A stretch of DNA of 64,000 nucleotides. It comes from Phoronis australis (lineage: Eukaryota; Phoronida; Phoronidae). Shown one piece after another: positions 41,301 to 45,310 of this stretch; the stretch's first letter is position 1, and each line of letters starts with the position of its first letter. The notes under the pieces were generated by a model that ran no database searches, was not told where the DNA came from, and saw nothing but the letters and a program-made list of their open reading frames with translations. The stretch is from NCBI GenBank assembly GCA_002633005.1, contig NMRA01000074.1, forward strand, positions 288,326 to 352,325, read 5' to 3'. The translations under genes and the position numbers were made by a program.

Positions 41301-44093
41301 AGCCGTCACTCAAAATCCTGGTGATAGTTCAATTGAGGATATGATTGACACTTGCAATTGCAGCAACCTCTGGCGTCACTGTTGTATAGAATGACTGTTT
41401 TTTCTTTACATTTTTGTATGTGTACTTCCTCTAATTGATTGCATCTATACGCCACAGCTATTGTATTTGTTATTTTGTTGTTCGCCTGGATATGGAAACA
41501 TAAGTGTAAAAAAGTTGACAATAACACTTCTTGTTGAAAATTAACACAATTTCGATTCAAACATTTTTGTCAGCCCACTTCAACAATAATTCAGCGATAC
41601 TTTTTGTCTGCCTTCCTTCTGGGCTTTGCCAAAACTATGCTACAAACGCGAATGAATAACACTCAACCTATGACAGTATGAAAAGCACCAAGTCGTCAGT
41701 TGCAACTCAGGTCACAAATCCAAAGTTCAGTTTGCACACGATAAAAGGCTGTTGAGCAAGCTCTTATCAGTGTTTGGAGCACCTGTATTTTCCTGCAGTA
41801 TCTTGGGTAATGCCACTCGGCTTGTAGGAGTTGCGACTAACACCCTGCACAAATCTCAGTTCAAATTTCCAAGTTTCAGTTTACAAATGCATTTTTTTGT
41901 GAAAAATGTACTTTCCATCAAAAACAATAAACCAAGTTCAGATGAACACACCTCATGAAGTTGGTTGCTCCATAAGGTACTCATCACTCACACTAAAAAG
42001 AATGTTGTTACCTGGATAGGATGTATCCAGTGCCACCTGCTGGTCGGATCATCAAGCTTCAACAGCTGCACGGCGCGAACAAATATCTTACTATCGTGGT
42101 AGGGCAGTATGCACGTGATCAGCTCATCAACGTTGAATTGGTGAATGCGGTACCTAAAGGTTTACACAGAAATGATTAAGGTTTTTAATTAACATTAAAG
42201 ATGAATTTGCATGCTCCTAACTATGCTAATGTATAGCCAGAACTAAATGACAATGCTTTTTTCAAATAGCACGAGAGGAAACGGAGACATGTCACATGAC
42301 AGTGGATGTTGTCTTTATATAAGATAATCATGATTTTAACCGTTACATACTAAGAATGGTCAACAAGAAAACAATCAGAGTCGAAAACCTGCACGTTTAA
42401 AGTACTGTCAGTCTACAGCATCAAGTACAGCTTAGGGCCATGTGACTCTGCAAACAGACATTCTTGGAAAAAAATTCAACATTTCCGAAAAAGCCACGTC
42501 CAACAAGAGACACCGGTGTGAGATTTCAATGCAATAGACAATACGCATCAAACCTGTAAATGAGCCACTCCAGGGCTTTGTGCGCTGGCTTCAACAGAAA
42601 GTAGGGCGACAGTCGGACCAGGAACTCGCCGATGGTCTCATCCAGCTGAACATTAACTTCTTGTGACTGAATGCTGCGCTCAAAGTCTTGTGCCGTCTCA
42701 TTAAACAAAGACATTTCATAGCCGTGGAAGGCTTCATCAATGTTCTGTAGCTCTTCCAAACCATTAGAACCTGGGAACAACAACAGGGAACTGCTGTTTA
42801 ACACAGTTTCAGCTGGTATCTTGTTTCCTTTTACGTCAATTTACCAGGCTGTAATTTTCAGCTGCCATGAGTTTTTTAGACCTCACAGCAATTGCTTAGC
42901 TACATATTATAGTTCAGTGCTTAACTTGTTATATGACTCATAATATGAGGCTTTCTAACGATCTCAAGAAAATATCTTTGCCTACTGCAGAGTCTGTGAG
43001 TTTCCTTTCATTCTACAGGTTTTTCATGAAAATGTAGGCATCATATACATTAAGTAATTGTTTACAACTGCATAGTCACAAAAATACATTTTATAAGCTA
43101 AAAGATCATAGTTAATTCAATCTGGTCTGTACCATGGCTCTATTGGAACCTGGTTTCACTATTCAAAGAAAATGGCACCAGACCACATTAACTTTGTCCA
43201 AAGTCTTGAACTTTTTGGAAAGTCCCACAAAGGCAGATAAGCTTGTCGTTCCTTGTCAGTGATGCATAATCGTCAATTATAAAATGATGCACTGCACTGC
43301 TTCGCATGCACCAATTGCACCTACATTTGACTTGAAATATTAATGCTTTCAGAGAACCAACAAGGGTTTGAATATAGATTTTCACTCAAAAGACTTAGTT
43401 TTGCATTGTCTCAATCTACACTACATTAAACGTAAAAACACAGTTGAGAGTGGAGGAATAGCAAGGATAGTCCCAGAATACATTTACCAATGGGAGCACT
43501 CCTTTCTAAAATCCCAGTTTACTCTGATCAAACAGCAGAGACAGTCTCTGTATAAGTGTTCACTTAGCAGGGTCCTCACTAAGCACCAATTCAACAATCC
43601 ACCCCATGCCACAACCCCCTACCCAATGCCACAAACACCCCACTCATTAAGTTATGTGTCAAGCAGCCAATAAAGCTGATTTGTAGCACTAATTCTAACT
43701 TTAAGAGGAATATTTTAATCACCAGAAAGGAATTTTGGGCCTGCCGAGGGAAATTTCACAAGATTTTTAATAAGGAAATGGGGCAAATGTGGAGGCACAC
43801 AGTGAGTTGCTTAGCAACTATTAATTGACAAATTACTCACAGATGCTTCTGCTGAGGACCACAATCAACACATTTTCATGTAAAAACAAAAACGTTTGCT
43901 TTGATATCTAGTAATGAAATTTCAACAAGACACCACCTCAAAATGAATTACCTATGGAAAAAATGGTGTCTCTGTCCAAATTTGCAGCTTCCTTTGGATC
44001 AAACAGCAGAGACGGTCTACGTTTGTCTTCGCTTAACAACGACTGTGCGTGGGGAAGCGCGAGCTTTTGAAGCTGCCTAGCGAGAGAGGTCAT
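2223..44093 (-). CDS. HEATR1: HEATR1 / UTP10 (BAP28), HEAT-repeat SSU-processome protein, 40 exons
   Basis: This is the homologue of human HEATR1 (yeast Utp10). It acts in the nucleolus in the t-UTP part of the small-subunit processome, where it supports rDNA transcription and early 18S pre-rRNA processing. I joined 40 coding exons on the minus strand, each with AG acceptor, GT donor and consistent phase, giving 6,477 nt or 2,158 residues; human HEATR1 is 2,144. The start is MTSLARQLQ, the family's conserved N terminus; an in-frame ATG 33 bases upstream (44126) is less likely. The U3snoRNP10-type N-terminal region falls in exons 5-7 and the BP28CT-type region in exons 34-37. The C terminus ends LGEPLQKYF-stop, as in vertebrates. 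HEAT repeats fill the rest. Exons 8, 9 and part of 10 also occur in a second copy that I attribute to assembly, so the length counts one copy only. No UTRs are mapped. Confidence 0.96.
2977..3085 (-). CDS. HEATR1: HEATR1 exon 39
   Basis: Residues 2094-2130 (LGEDFMTLLPETIPFLAELM), matching human LKENYIVLLPESIPFLAELM. Acceptor GTTCACAG|GTGAG, donor ATGGAAG|GTATGT. Confidence 0.95.
3583..3741 (-). CDS. HEATR1: HEATR1 exon 38
   Basis: Residues 2041-2093 (IENRHGGD, VVPCLAQFAVAVGDGSLWRP, LNYQ), matching human LENRLGGE, LIPCIAQFSVAMADDSLWKP. Acceptor CTTCTTAG|ATTG, donor GCCAAG|GTAAGC. Confidence 0.94.
4204..4397 (-). CDS. HEATR1: HEATR1 exon 37
   Basis: Residues 1976-2040. An Asp/Glu/Ser-rich stretch of about 25 residues precedes LLQYILTTLYNCFLHDN and MQPLVDQ (human LLQFILNCLYKIFLFD, MMPLVDQ). 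The acidic run is longer than the human one. Acceptor ATTGCAG|TAAGG, donor GATCAG|GTATAG. Confidence 0.92.
5057..5336 (-). CDS. HEATR1: HEATR1 exon 36
   Basis: Residues 1883-1976 (LRLSEASFRPMFLKLYDWAG and KELFTLFAGQLVKQAANLLD), matching human VKLSEVTFRPLFFKLFDWA and KGLFTLFAGHLVKPFADTL. Acceptor CCATAG|GTCAA, donor AAGAG|GTGAGT. Confidence 0.95.
5815..6245 (+). repeat. Dispersed intronic repeat family, copy A
   Basis: Shares with 8808-9265 and 24565-24975 an ordered set of blocks: GACCCTATAAAAA, TTTTGCATGAGG, ACAATTTTCAGGAAAA, a TTTAGAAGGCTGTAAC block and an ACTAAAAAGAAATGTCACG block. Non-coding, strongly diverged, in HEATR1 intron 35. An old transposon of unknown type. Confidence 0.6.
6292..6426 (-). 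CDS. HEATR1: HEATR1 exon 35
   Basis: Residues 1838-1882 (SLLSILSDHISHMTKTDLGG, FFLTVFDFR), matching human FMSILQEHIGVMKKEEL and FFLEALDFR. Acceptor GTTGCAG|GACTG, donor TCGCAG|GTTTGT. Confidence 0.92.
7412..7496 (-). CDS. HEATR1: HEATR1 exon 34
   Basis: Residues 1809-1837 (PARVLLPAIVDCYHQIEDKK), matching human APRVLLPAIKKTYKQIEKN, the entry to the BP28CT-type region. Acceptor ACTGTAG|GTCAC, donor AAAATC|GTAAGC. Confidence 0.93.
7921..8000 (-). CDS. HEATR1: HEATR1 exon 33
   Basis: Residues 1783-1809 (SAYLSSLVENANPSSKTSLT). Acceptor TTTGCAG|AGTGC, donor TGTAAG|GTGAGG. Confidence 0.86.
8545..8644 (-). CDS. HEATR1: HEATR1 exon 32
   Basis: Residues 1749-1782 (VTTLQKVLESLPHFLSPY), matching human LAALQKVVETLPHFISPY. 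Acceptor TTTCAG|GAATG, donor CATGTG|GTGAGA. Confidence 0.93.
8808..9265 (+). repeat. Dispersed intronic repeat family, copy B
   Basis: Same block order as copy A (GACCCTACAAAAA, TTTTGCATGAGG, ACGATTTTCAGGAAAA, TTTAGAAGTCTGTAAT, ACTAAAAAGAGACGTCATG). Lies in HEATR1 intron 31, same orientation. Confidence 0.6.
9460..9632 (-). CDS. HEATR1: HEATR1 exon 31
   Basis: Residues 1692-1749 (SASALLCLAELCLCLKAHAI, YLSRFMPPLLTLM), matching human GSALLCIAEVTSTLEALAI and LPSLMPSLLTTM. Acceptor TTTGGCAG|GTTA, donor GGTGGG|GTAAGT. Two unrelated plus-strand open frames overlie it. Confidence 0.92.
10220..10384 (-). CDS. HEATR1: HEATR1 exon 30
   Basis: Residues 1637-1691 (EELAVNRQTALYSLKLLCKA), matching human EQAINRQTALYTLKLLCKN. 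Acceptor TTCCAG|ACTGT, donor AAGAAG|GTGAAG. Confidence 0.94.
10744..10845. repeat. ~20-bp GC-rich minisatellite, intron 29
   Basis: About five degenerate tandem units of CCACACCCACTCGATGGTGG, ending about 30 bases from the donor side of exon 29. Not coding. Confidence 0.8.
10873..11016 (-). CDS. HEATR1: HEATR1 exon 29
   Basis: Residues 1589-1636 (ANVRRKAMELLNNKLHQH), matching human PSVRRKALDLLNNKLQQ. Acceptor CCATCAG|ATCAA, donor AAGAG|GTGGGT. Confidence 0.94.
11438..11614 (-). CDS. HEATR1: HEATR1 exon 28
   Basis: Residues 1530-1588 (DVSAKFWRALLHKAYDVLDK), matching human LTVKFWRALLSKAYDLLDK. Acceptor ATCTTCAG|GTTG, donor GACAAG|GTATGG. Confidence 0.94.
11615..14180. other. HEATR1 intron 27 (2.6 kb)
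   Basis: Contains the 18-bp minisatellite at 12334-12481 and one arm resembling the 17404/18419 inverted-repeat family at about 13147-13178 (GGTAAAAATTCTCCAATTTCG). Nothing else is recognised. Confidence 0.6.
12334..12481. repeat. 18-bp minisatellite, about 8 units
   Basis: Tandem CTAAAATATGAACAAAAT, with AAAGT variants alternating in the first part, giving a 36-bp higher-order period. The plus strand is open (LKYEQN repeated) only because 18 is a multiple of 3; I do not consider it a gene. Confidence 0.9.
14181..14338 (-). CDS. HEATR1: HEATR1 exon 27
   Basis: Residues 1477-1529 (THTAKQLRHFKFTTTSFITS), matching human THTSKQLRHFKFLSVSFMSQ. Acceptor TTTCTTCAG|AGCCC, donor GGACAG|GTACTG. Confidence 0.93.
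15836..15947 (-). CDS. HEATR1: HEATR1 exon 26
   Basis: Residues 1440-1477 (LEFCLSLCHQFEPGVQVKSV). The acceptor TTCCAG|CATCC is clear. The donor is weak: ATATTA|GTGGTT, or 3 bases on, GTG|GTTGGT. Both keep phase, so the last residue or two are uncertain. Confidence 0.83.
16430..17176. repeat. 298-bp segment present twice around an N, assembly join
   Basis: About 16430-16728 recurs almost unchanged at about 16878-17176. The first copy ends at a single N (16729). Between them lies a truncated MITE (16730-16876). This looks like two overlapping allelic contigs joined without merging, within HEATR1 intron 25. Confidence 0.8.
16730..16876. mobile_element. 3' part of a Harbinger-like MITE
   Basis: Matches the right end of the complete element at 25155-25725 (CCTCCCATACAGATTTTGCT, GGAACAGCCC). 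It stops exactly at GGAACAGCCC, and the next bases TGAGGTACTAAGG are those found uninterrupted in the neighbouring copy at 16429. Its left part is missing at the N. Confidence 0.8.
17404..17647. mobile_element. Inverted-repeat MITE, copy 1 (intron 25)
   Basis: Left arm GGTAAAATCTCACCAATTTCGG and right arm CCTAAATCGGTGAGATTTTTAT form a terminal inverted repeat of about 18 bases. No coding capacity. Related to 18419-18667. Confidence 0.6.
17703..17942 (-). CDS. HEATR1: HEATR1 exon 25
   Basis: Residues 1360-1439 (VIRVFVDAHPHIPHHRRLPL and FLWVTLVLLIEVFVTKG), matching human VFVDALPHVPEHRRLPI and FLWILLILLFEQYVTK. Acceptor GTCAG|GCGAGT, donor CCACG|GTATGG. Confidence 0.94.
18176..18250. repeat. 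~75-bp dispersed repeat, copy 1
   Basis: GGCCTTCAGTAAAAAATTAG through CATCATCAGGCCTG, about 85% identical to 24058-24135. It begins with GGCCT and ends with AGGCC. HEATR1 intron 24. Confidence 0.7.
18419..18667. mobile_element. Inverted-repeat MITE, copy 2 (intron 24)
   Basis: Left arm GGTAAAATTGCACCAATTTC and right arm CGAAATTGGTGAAATTTGAC, with internal similarity to 17404-17647 (for example ATTCACTTGTCCGCCA against TTTCACTTGTCTGCCA). Confidence 0.6.
18772..19022 (-). CDS. HEATR1: HEATR1 exon 24
   Basis: Residues 1276-1359. Includes VLHNVMSIFTFMGANVMRQD, one of the most conserved stretches of the family, and IVQCIRVSDNPQTHRQALLL. Acceptor TTCCAG|ACCTG, donor GTCCTG|GTGAGA. Confidence 0.95.
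19909..20021 (-). CDS. HEATR1: HEATR1 exon 23
   Basis: Residues 1238-1276 (VEYTKQLCLSCIQVICQKLS), matching human MEYTKQLILSCLLNICQKLS. Acceptor AATACAG|GTGTT, donor TAAAA|GTAAGT. Confidence 0.93.
20436..20582 (-). CDS. HEATR1: HEATR1 exon 22
   Basis: Residues 1189-1238 (EWRRLVLILEVLQTKKKLKR, LLVPALFSLISR), matching human YWQRVTLILELLQHKKKLRS. Acceptor TGTACAG|GAGTT, donor CTCCAG|GTGAGT. Confidence 0.93.
21485..21579 (-). CDS. HEATR1: HEATR1 exon 21
   Basis: Residues 1158-1189 (LSLDAGQVLVEVQRMDQKDK), matching human ISVNAEQVRIELEPPDKAK. Acceptor TTTCCAG|TTATC, donor ACGCAG|GTGGGT. Confidence 0.9.
22286..22369. repeat. Foldback hairpin element, copy 1 (intron 20)
   Basis: An arm with CGAGAACCAGT and its partner ACTGGTTCTCAGAATCC fold into a hairpin of about 84 bases with ACAGG/CCTGT outer ends. 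It shares sequence and fold with 44423-44506. Confidence 0.7.
22500..22631 (-). CDS. HEATR1: HEATR1 exon 20
   Basis: Residues 1114-1157 (ITREFFQALPSDNLRQDLLH, ILFDVWVDAGDT), matching human ITKPFFAAISDEKVQQKLLR and MLFDLLVN. Acceptor TTTTCAG|ATCACT, donor AAAGGG|GTAAGG. Confidence 0.92.
24058..24135. repeat. ~75-bp dispersed repeat, copy 2
   Basis: Second copy of the 18176-18250 repeat, bounded by GGCCTTCAGT and ATCAGGCCTG. Confidence 0.7.
24565..24975 (+). repeat. Dispersed intronic repeat family, copy C
   Basis: Matches copies A and B through TTCTCCAAAACTCTGTTAG, ACAAGAGAGGCTATCAAAAA, a CTGTAACGGCTTTTTCA block and CATGTGACCCAATCCATGAC. Lies in HEATR1 intron 19. Confidence 0.55.
25155..25725. 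mobile_element. Complete Harbinger-like MITE with TTA target duplication
   Basis: Starts GGGCTGTTCCAGCAAAATCT and ends AGATTTTACTGGAACAGCCC, terminal inverted repeats of about 30 bases. TTA flanks both ends (25152-25154 and 25726-25728), the 3-bp TWA-type duplication typical of PIF/Harbinger. 571 bp, no open frame of note, so non-autonomous. Confidence 0.85.
25977..26216 (-). CDS. HEATR1: HEATR1 exon 19
   Basis: Residues 1034-1113 (PVLETLMPLLGRLLELTTGS ... ECIVHKFAAETAAIF). Acceptor ACTTCAG|CCTGTT, donor AAGTCAG|GTTTGT. Confidence 0.88.
26485..26659. repeat. 42-bp minisatellite containing a splice donor
   Basis: Three full units (26515-26556, 26557-26598, 26599-26640) of CACACTATTCACTAAACACC... 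plus partial units at each side. The rightmost partial unit is the end of HEATR1 exon 18. Each unit carries, on the minus strand, GTGTGGTATGT, the same donor used by exon 18. Confidence 0.92.
26641..27035 (-). CDS. HEATR1: HEATR1 exon 18
   Basis: Residues 902-1033 (VRLLLSITSPVRAICESSLG ... KKKLKKQQKHEAMLEAFDGL). Two in-frame acceptors 6 bases apart (exon start 27035 or 27029) make the start ambiguous. The donor GTGTG|GTATGT sits in the first unit of a 42-bp minisatellite, so further identical donors lie just downstream. Read-through would add 14 in-frame residues per unit. Confidence 0.87.
28023..28203 (-). CDS. HEATR1: HEATR1 exon 17
   Basis: Residues 842-902 (LKFLSSLWTHHCS...VLQARALAIAGYLISS), aligning to vertebrate LFKFCSVLWTYGSS and VLQTQALYVG. 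Acceptor CTTGCAG|GACAA, donor CGTCAG|GTGAGA. Confidence 0.9.
28429..28568 (-). CDS. HEATR1: HEATR1 exon 16
   Basis: Residues 795-841. Begins DSDWWDHD, matching the vertebrate GDIWWNPE tryptophan pair. Acceptor TTGCAAG|ACTCT, donor CTCAAG|GTAATG. Confidence 0.88.
29087..29255 (-). CDS. HEATR1: HEATR1 exon 15
   Basis: Residues 739-795 (SSNIDDGLLMTCVQTIIST...MHALVDALKIDASLS). Acceptor ATTCAAG|GTGTGC, donor TTGTCTG|GTGAGA. Confidence 0.85.
29329..29638. repeat. ~55-bp direct repeat around SINE copy 1
   Basis: GTAAATATCATCTTTTTCAG with AGTAGTTTATNCCGTTCAA occurs at 29329-29383 and again at 29580-29638. The duplication encloses the SINE and is too long and imperfect to be an ordinary target-site duplication. 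Confidence 0.7.
29393..29513 (-). mobile_element. tRNA-derived SINE, copy 1 (intron 14)
   Basis: On the minus strand it reads GGTCCCGATGGCTCAGTGGC (A box), GGGTTCGAGTCCCAG (B box with a 5-bp T stem) and a non-tRNA tail containing AGGTCACATGATGTGATC. The anticodon stem does not pair properly, so this is not a working tRNA. A sister copy is at 40587-40702. Confidence 0.8.
30117..30278 (-). CDS. HEATR1: HEATR1 exon 14
   Basis: Residues 685-738 (VDLLVSHTRDNVRYQSLVLL...MLERVGVNEAW). Acceptor CCACCAG|GTTGA, donor AATAAG|GTGTGT. Confidence 0.86.
30995..31119 (-). CDS. HEATR1: HEATR1 exon 13
   Basis: Residues 643-684 (KHAPGKSGRVNFGQLNLVVV). Acceptor CTTCGTAG|CCTGG, donor AAATTT|GTAAGT. The correct frame differs from the longest open frame over this stretch; phase with exons 12 and 14 decides it. 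Confidence 0.82.
31305..31504 (-). CDS. HEATR1: HEATR1 exon 12
   Basis: Residues 576-643 (KVLAIELMCSEQFLLQ...LLECLALLFVTSP). Acceptor CTTGCAG|GAATAAG, donor ATCAAAC|GTGAGA, ending in phase 1. Confidence 0.87.
31723..31811 (-). CDS. HEATR1: HEATR1 exon 11
   Basis: Residues 547-576 (TLLDIISPSEILEHLLSILE). Acceptor TTAACAG|ACACT, donor CAACATG|GTAGGA. Similarity is weaker than elsewhere, but frame and position fit. Confidence 0.83.
32799..32891 (-). CDS. HEATR1: HEATR1 exon 10
   Basis: Residues 516-546: DYDASFAKG...DRLRDDVEDVVLRVVQL, aligning to the vertebrate LGDDNIDVVLSAI segment. Acceptor TTTTCAG|GACT, donor AAACAG|GTAATG. Confidence 0.9.
33465..33690 (-). CDS. HEATR1: HEATR1 exon 9, second assembly copy
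   Basis: Same boundaries and frame as 36045-36270, with LGLNHPNV and EHLVKT in place of LGLSHPNV and EHLAKT. It is the allelic copy within the duplicated contig overlap. Confidence 0.8.
34521..34628 (-). CDS. HEATR1: HEATR1 exon 8, second assembly copy
   Basis: Same length, frame and splice sites as 37062-37169. It lies inside the left copy of the 2.4-kb duplicated block next to the N run. It is most simply the other allele of exon 8, placed in series by the assembly, so it should not be counted twice in the protein. Confidence 0.8.
35302..35425. other. Assembly gap (124 N)
   Basis: A run of 124 undetermined bases separating the two copies of the duplicated block. Both block copies terminate at its edges in dovetail order. 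Confidence 0.99.
35426..35472 (-). CDS. HEATR1: HEATR1 exon 10, partial copy cut by the N run
   Basis: The first 47 coding bases of exon 10 (DYDASFAKGALCDRL) with its acceptor TTTTCAG. The copy stops exactly at the right edge of the N run. The complete exon is at 32799-32891. Confidence 0.8.
36045..36270 (-). CDS. HEATR1: HEATR1 exon 9 (right-hand assembly copy)
   Basis: Residues 440-515. Begins YPAVFDKIM and contains LPDSQTSLILGLSHPNVSVR (human ADSDTSLMLSLNHP). Acceptor ATTACAG|ATACCC, donor GAAACAG|GTATGG. It differs from its twin at 33465-33690 by two amino acids (S/N and A/V). Confidence 0.9.
37062..37169 (-). CDS. HEATR1: HEATR1 exon 8 (right-hand assembly copy)
   Basis: Residues 404-440 (SVVKEYLSGREHASDG...HFKELVRVLE). 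Acceptor TTGAAG|GTCAGT, donor GCGCAG|GTATGT. The twin at 34521-34628 differs only by synonymous changes. Confidence 0.88.
37941..38198 (-). CDS. HEATR1: HEATR1 exon 7
   Basis: Residues 318-404. Begins SLKHLCKVP (human PFPHLCNVP) and includes YSLRPLLRPFVIPLV. Acceptor TTATCAG|GTCTTT, donor GTTAG|GTGAGG. Confidence 0.9.
39077..39162 (-). CDS. HEATR1: HEATR1 exon 6
   Basis: Residues 290-318 (ITPQLVEEAIMCLLLVYQTQ). Acceptor CTTGCAG|TACAT, donor AAAACG|GTAATG, ending in phase 2. The peptide matches the HEAT-repeat region that follows exon 5 in vertebrates. Confidence 0.87.
39471..39734 (-). CDS. HEATR1: HEATR1 exon 5
   Basis: Residues 202-289. Contains LMSFYASTIVGSLEYANE and DYKAATYMILGQLV, the start of the U3snoRNP10-like region. 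Acceptor CTGTCAG|GTCC, donor CCAAG|GTATTG. Confidence 0.93.
40587..40702 (+). mobile_element. tRNA-derived SINE, copy 2 (intron 4)
   Basis: GGTCCCGATCACTCAGTGGA, CGCAGGTTCGCGGCCCAGTC and the shared tail AGAAATCATTTCAGAC...GGTCATGTGATGTGAC align end to end with the reverse complement of 29393-29513. Both RNA polymerase III boxes are still visible. Confidence 0.8.
40750..40851 (-). CDS. HEATR1: HEATR1 exon 4
   Basis: Residues 168-201, starting KPGVPLATSTLVTHCAKD, which matches the conserved GVPLA...THC segment. Acceptor GTTACAG|AAACC, donor CTGAAG|GTAGGA. Confidence 0.92.
42012..42153 (-). CDS. HEATR1: HEATR1 exon 3
   Basis: Residues 120-167. Contains ILPYHDSKIFVRAVQLLKL. Acceptor CCTTTAG|GTACCGC, donor ATCCAG|GTAACA, ending in phase 0. 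Confidence 0.93.
42554..42770 (-). CDS. HEATR1: HEATR1 exon 2
   Basis: Residues 48-120. Motifs LSPYFLLKPAHKALEWLIYR match the vertebrate protein nearly word for word. Acceptor CCCAG|GTTCTAAT, donor TTACAG|GTTTGA. Confidence 0.93.
43952..44093 (-). CDS. HEATR1: HEATR1 exon 1 (start codon)
   Basis: Residues 1-47. It begins MTSLARQLQKLALP and contains LLFDPKEAANLDRDT, both hallmarks of the HEATR1 N terminus. The donor is CCATAG|GTAATT, ending in phase 1. Confidence 0.93.
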
Positions 44094-44422
44094 CGTGGAA
44101 GGGCTCAGTCCAATGTCAAGTCCCAAGGGGTAAGTTCAGTCCAATGCAGAGCCTGAAAATAAGTGAGCCATGAACAACTGCAATGTCACCAAGTGTCCAG
44201 CCTTTGCAAGGGCATTCATTTTCAAAACAATGTTGGCACATAATAATTGACATGTAAAGGCGATTTTTTCATCTTTAAGACTCTCTAGTCTCTCCATTGA
44301 GATTTTTCCCAAACATTTTGAAGAAATGAACAAGCTTAACAAAATTTTGCCAAAATGTATTTTGAAATTAATGCCCTTACATGTACATGGCAGGTTGTTA
44401 GCGTAACAGGACACAGCCATTT

Positions 44423-44506
44423 ACCCGGGTTCCCCATTTTGAGAATCAGTTTTCTCTTATGAATAACGGGCATCAAACTGATTCTCAAAATCCAGGACGC
44501 CCGTAA
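44423..44506. repeat. Foldback hairpin element, copy 2
   Basis: ATTTTGAGAATCAGTTT pairs perfectly (17 bp) with AAACTGATTCTCAAAAT, with CGGG/CCCG at the outer ends. Related to 22286-22369. It lies 330-410 bases upstream of the HEATR1 start codon. Confidence 0.75.
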
Positions 44507-45079
44507 GTGATTATTATTGGGATGCATATAGTCACTAAGCCAACAAGCAAGAATGAATCCAATTTACACATATCAATCAATAGCAAACTCGTACTGAATT
44601 TTGAACACTGACAAATATCTTAAAAGTGATTTTAAAGGTGGCATTGAATACAGAAATCTGGGCTGTGCTGCGTAGACACAGCATATACAGGAGAAAACCT
44701 AGTGTATTCAAGTGCATGGCAATCACTCACAAAGACTAGCGTGACGTTGTACTTTTGCAAGTCTCTTGTGTCTACGGAACACAGCCCTGAAAACCACCTA
44801 CAGCATTGCTCAAGGAGACTGTCAAGTATACTATGCAATGTGCAACGGCTATATGTATTAACAACAGTAAAACAACACTGTGTAGGACTACTGTAATGCC
44901 ACCATTTGGTGACACATTACACTATTCACAGAAATGACGTATAAAAAATAACGAAACATTGCAAATACAATAAATGAAAAGTTAAGCCTTTAAAAACCTT
45001 TACTAAGTTGCACACTATAAGCAAGTTGTTGCAAAACATCAATCTCATTTTCATACATTTTTATATGCACGCACCCAGC

Positions 45080-45310
45080 CTTTAGTAGGGGGGGTTCGAA
45101 TTTCTGGCGATGTGGACCTTTTGCTGACAAAAAAGCGCGACAGGACTAAAAAAACGGGATACCCCCTTACCTTCAGAACTGTGAACTGTGTGTCTGCACC
45201 TTTCTAGTGGACTTTTTGTCTCGTTTTTTCGGACTTTTTGTTTCTCTGAGGCGGACCTCTTTGTCCACTTCGCCAATTGGGGGGCTCATTCGAGCCCCCA
45301 GAGCCCACCC
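45080..45310. other. GC-rich island with perfect hairpin
   Basis: A locally GC-rich stretch between AT-rich flanks, starting AGTAGGGGGGGTTCGAA and ending with GGGGGCTC-ATTC-GAGCCCCC (45280-45299), an 8-bp perfect stem with a 4-base loop. Possibly a transposon fragment. The open frame on the minus strand is not recognised. Confidence 0.4.
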
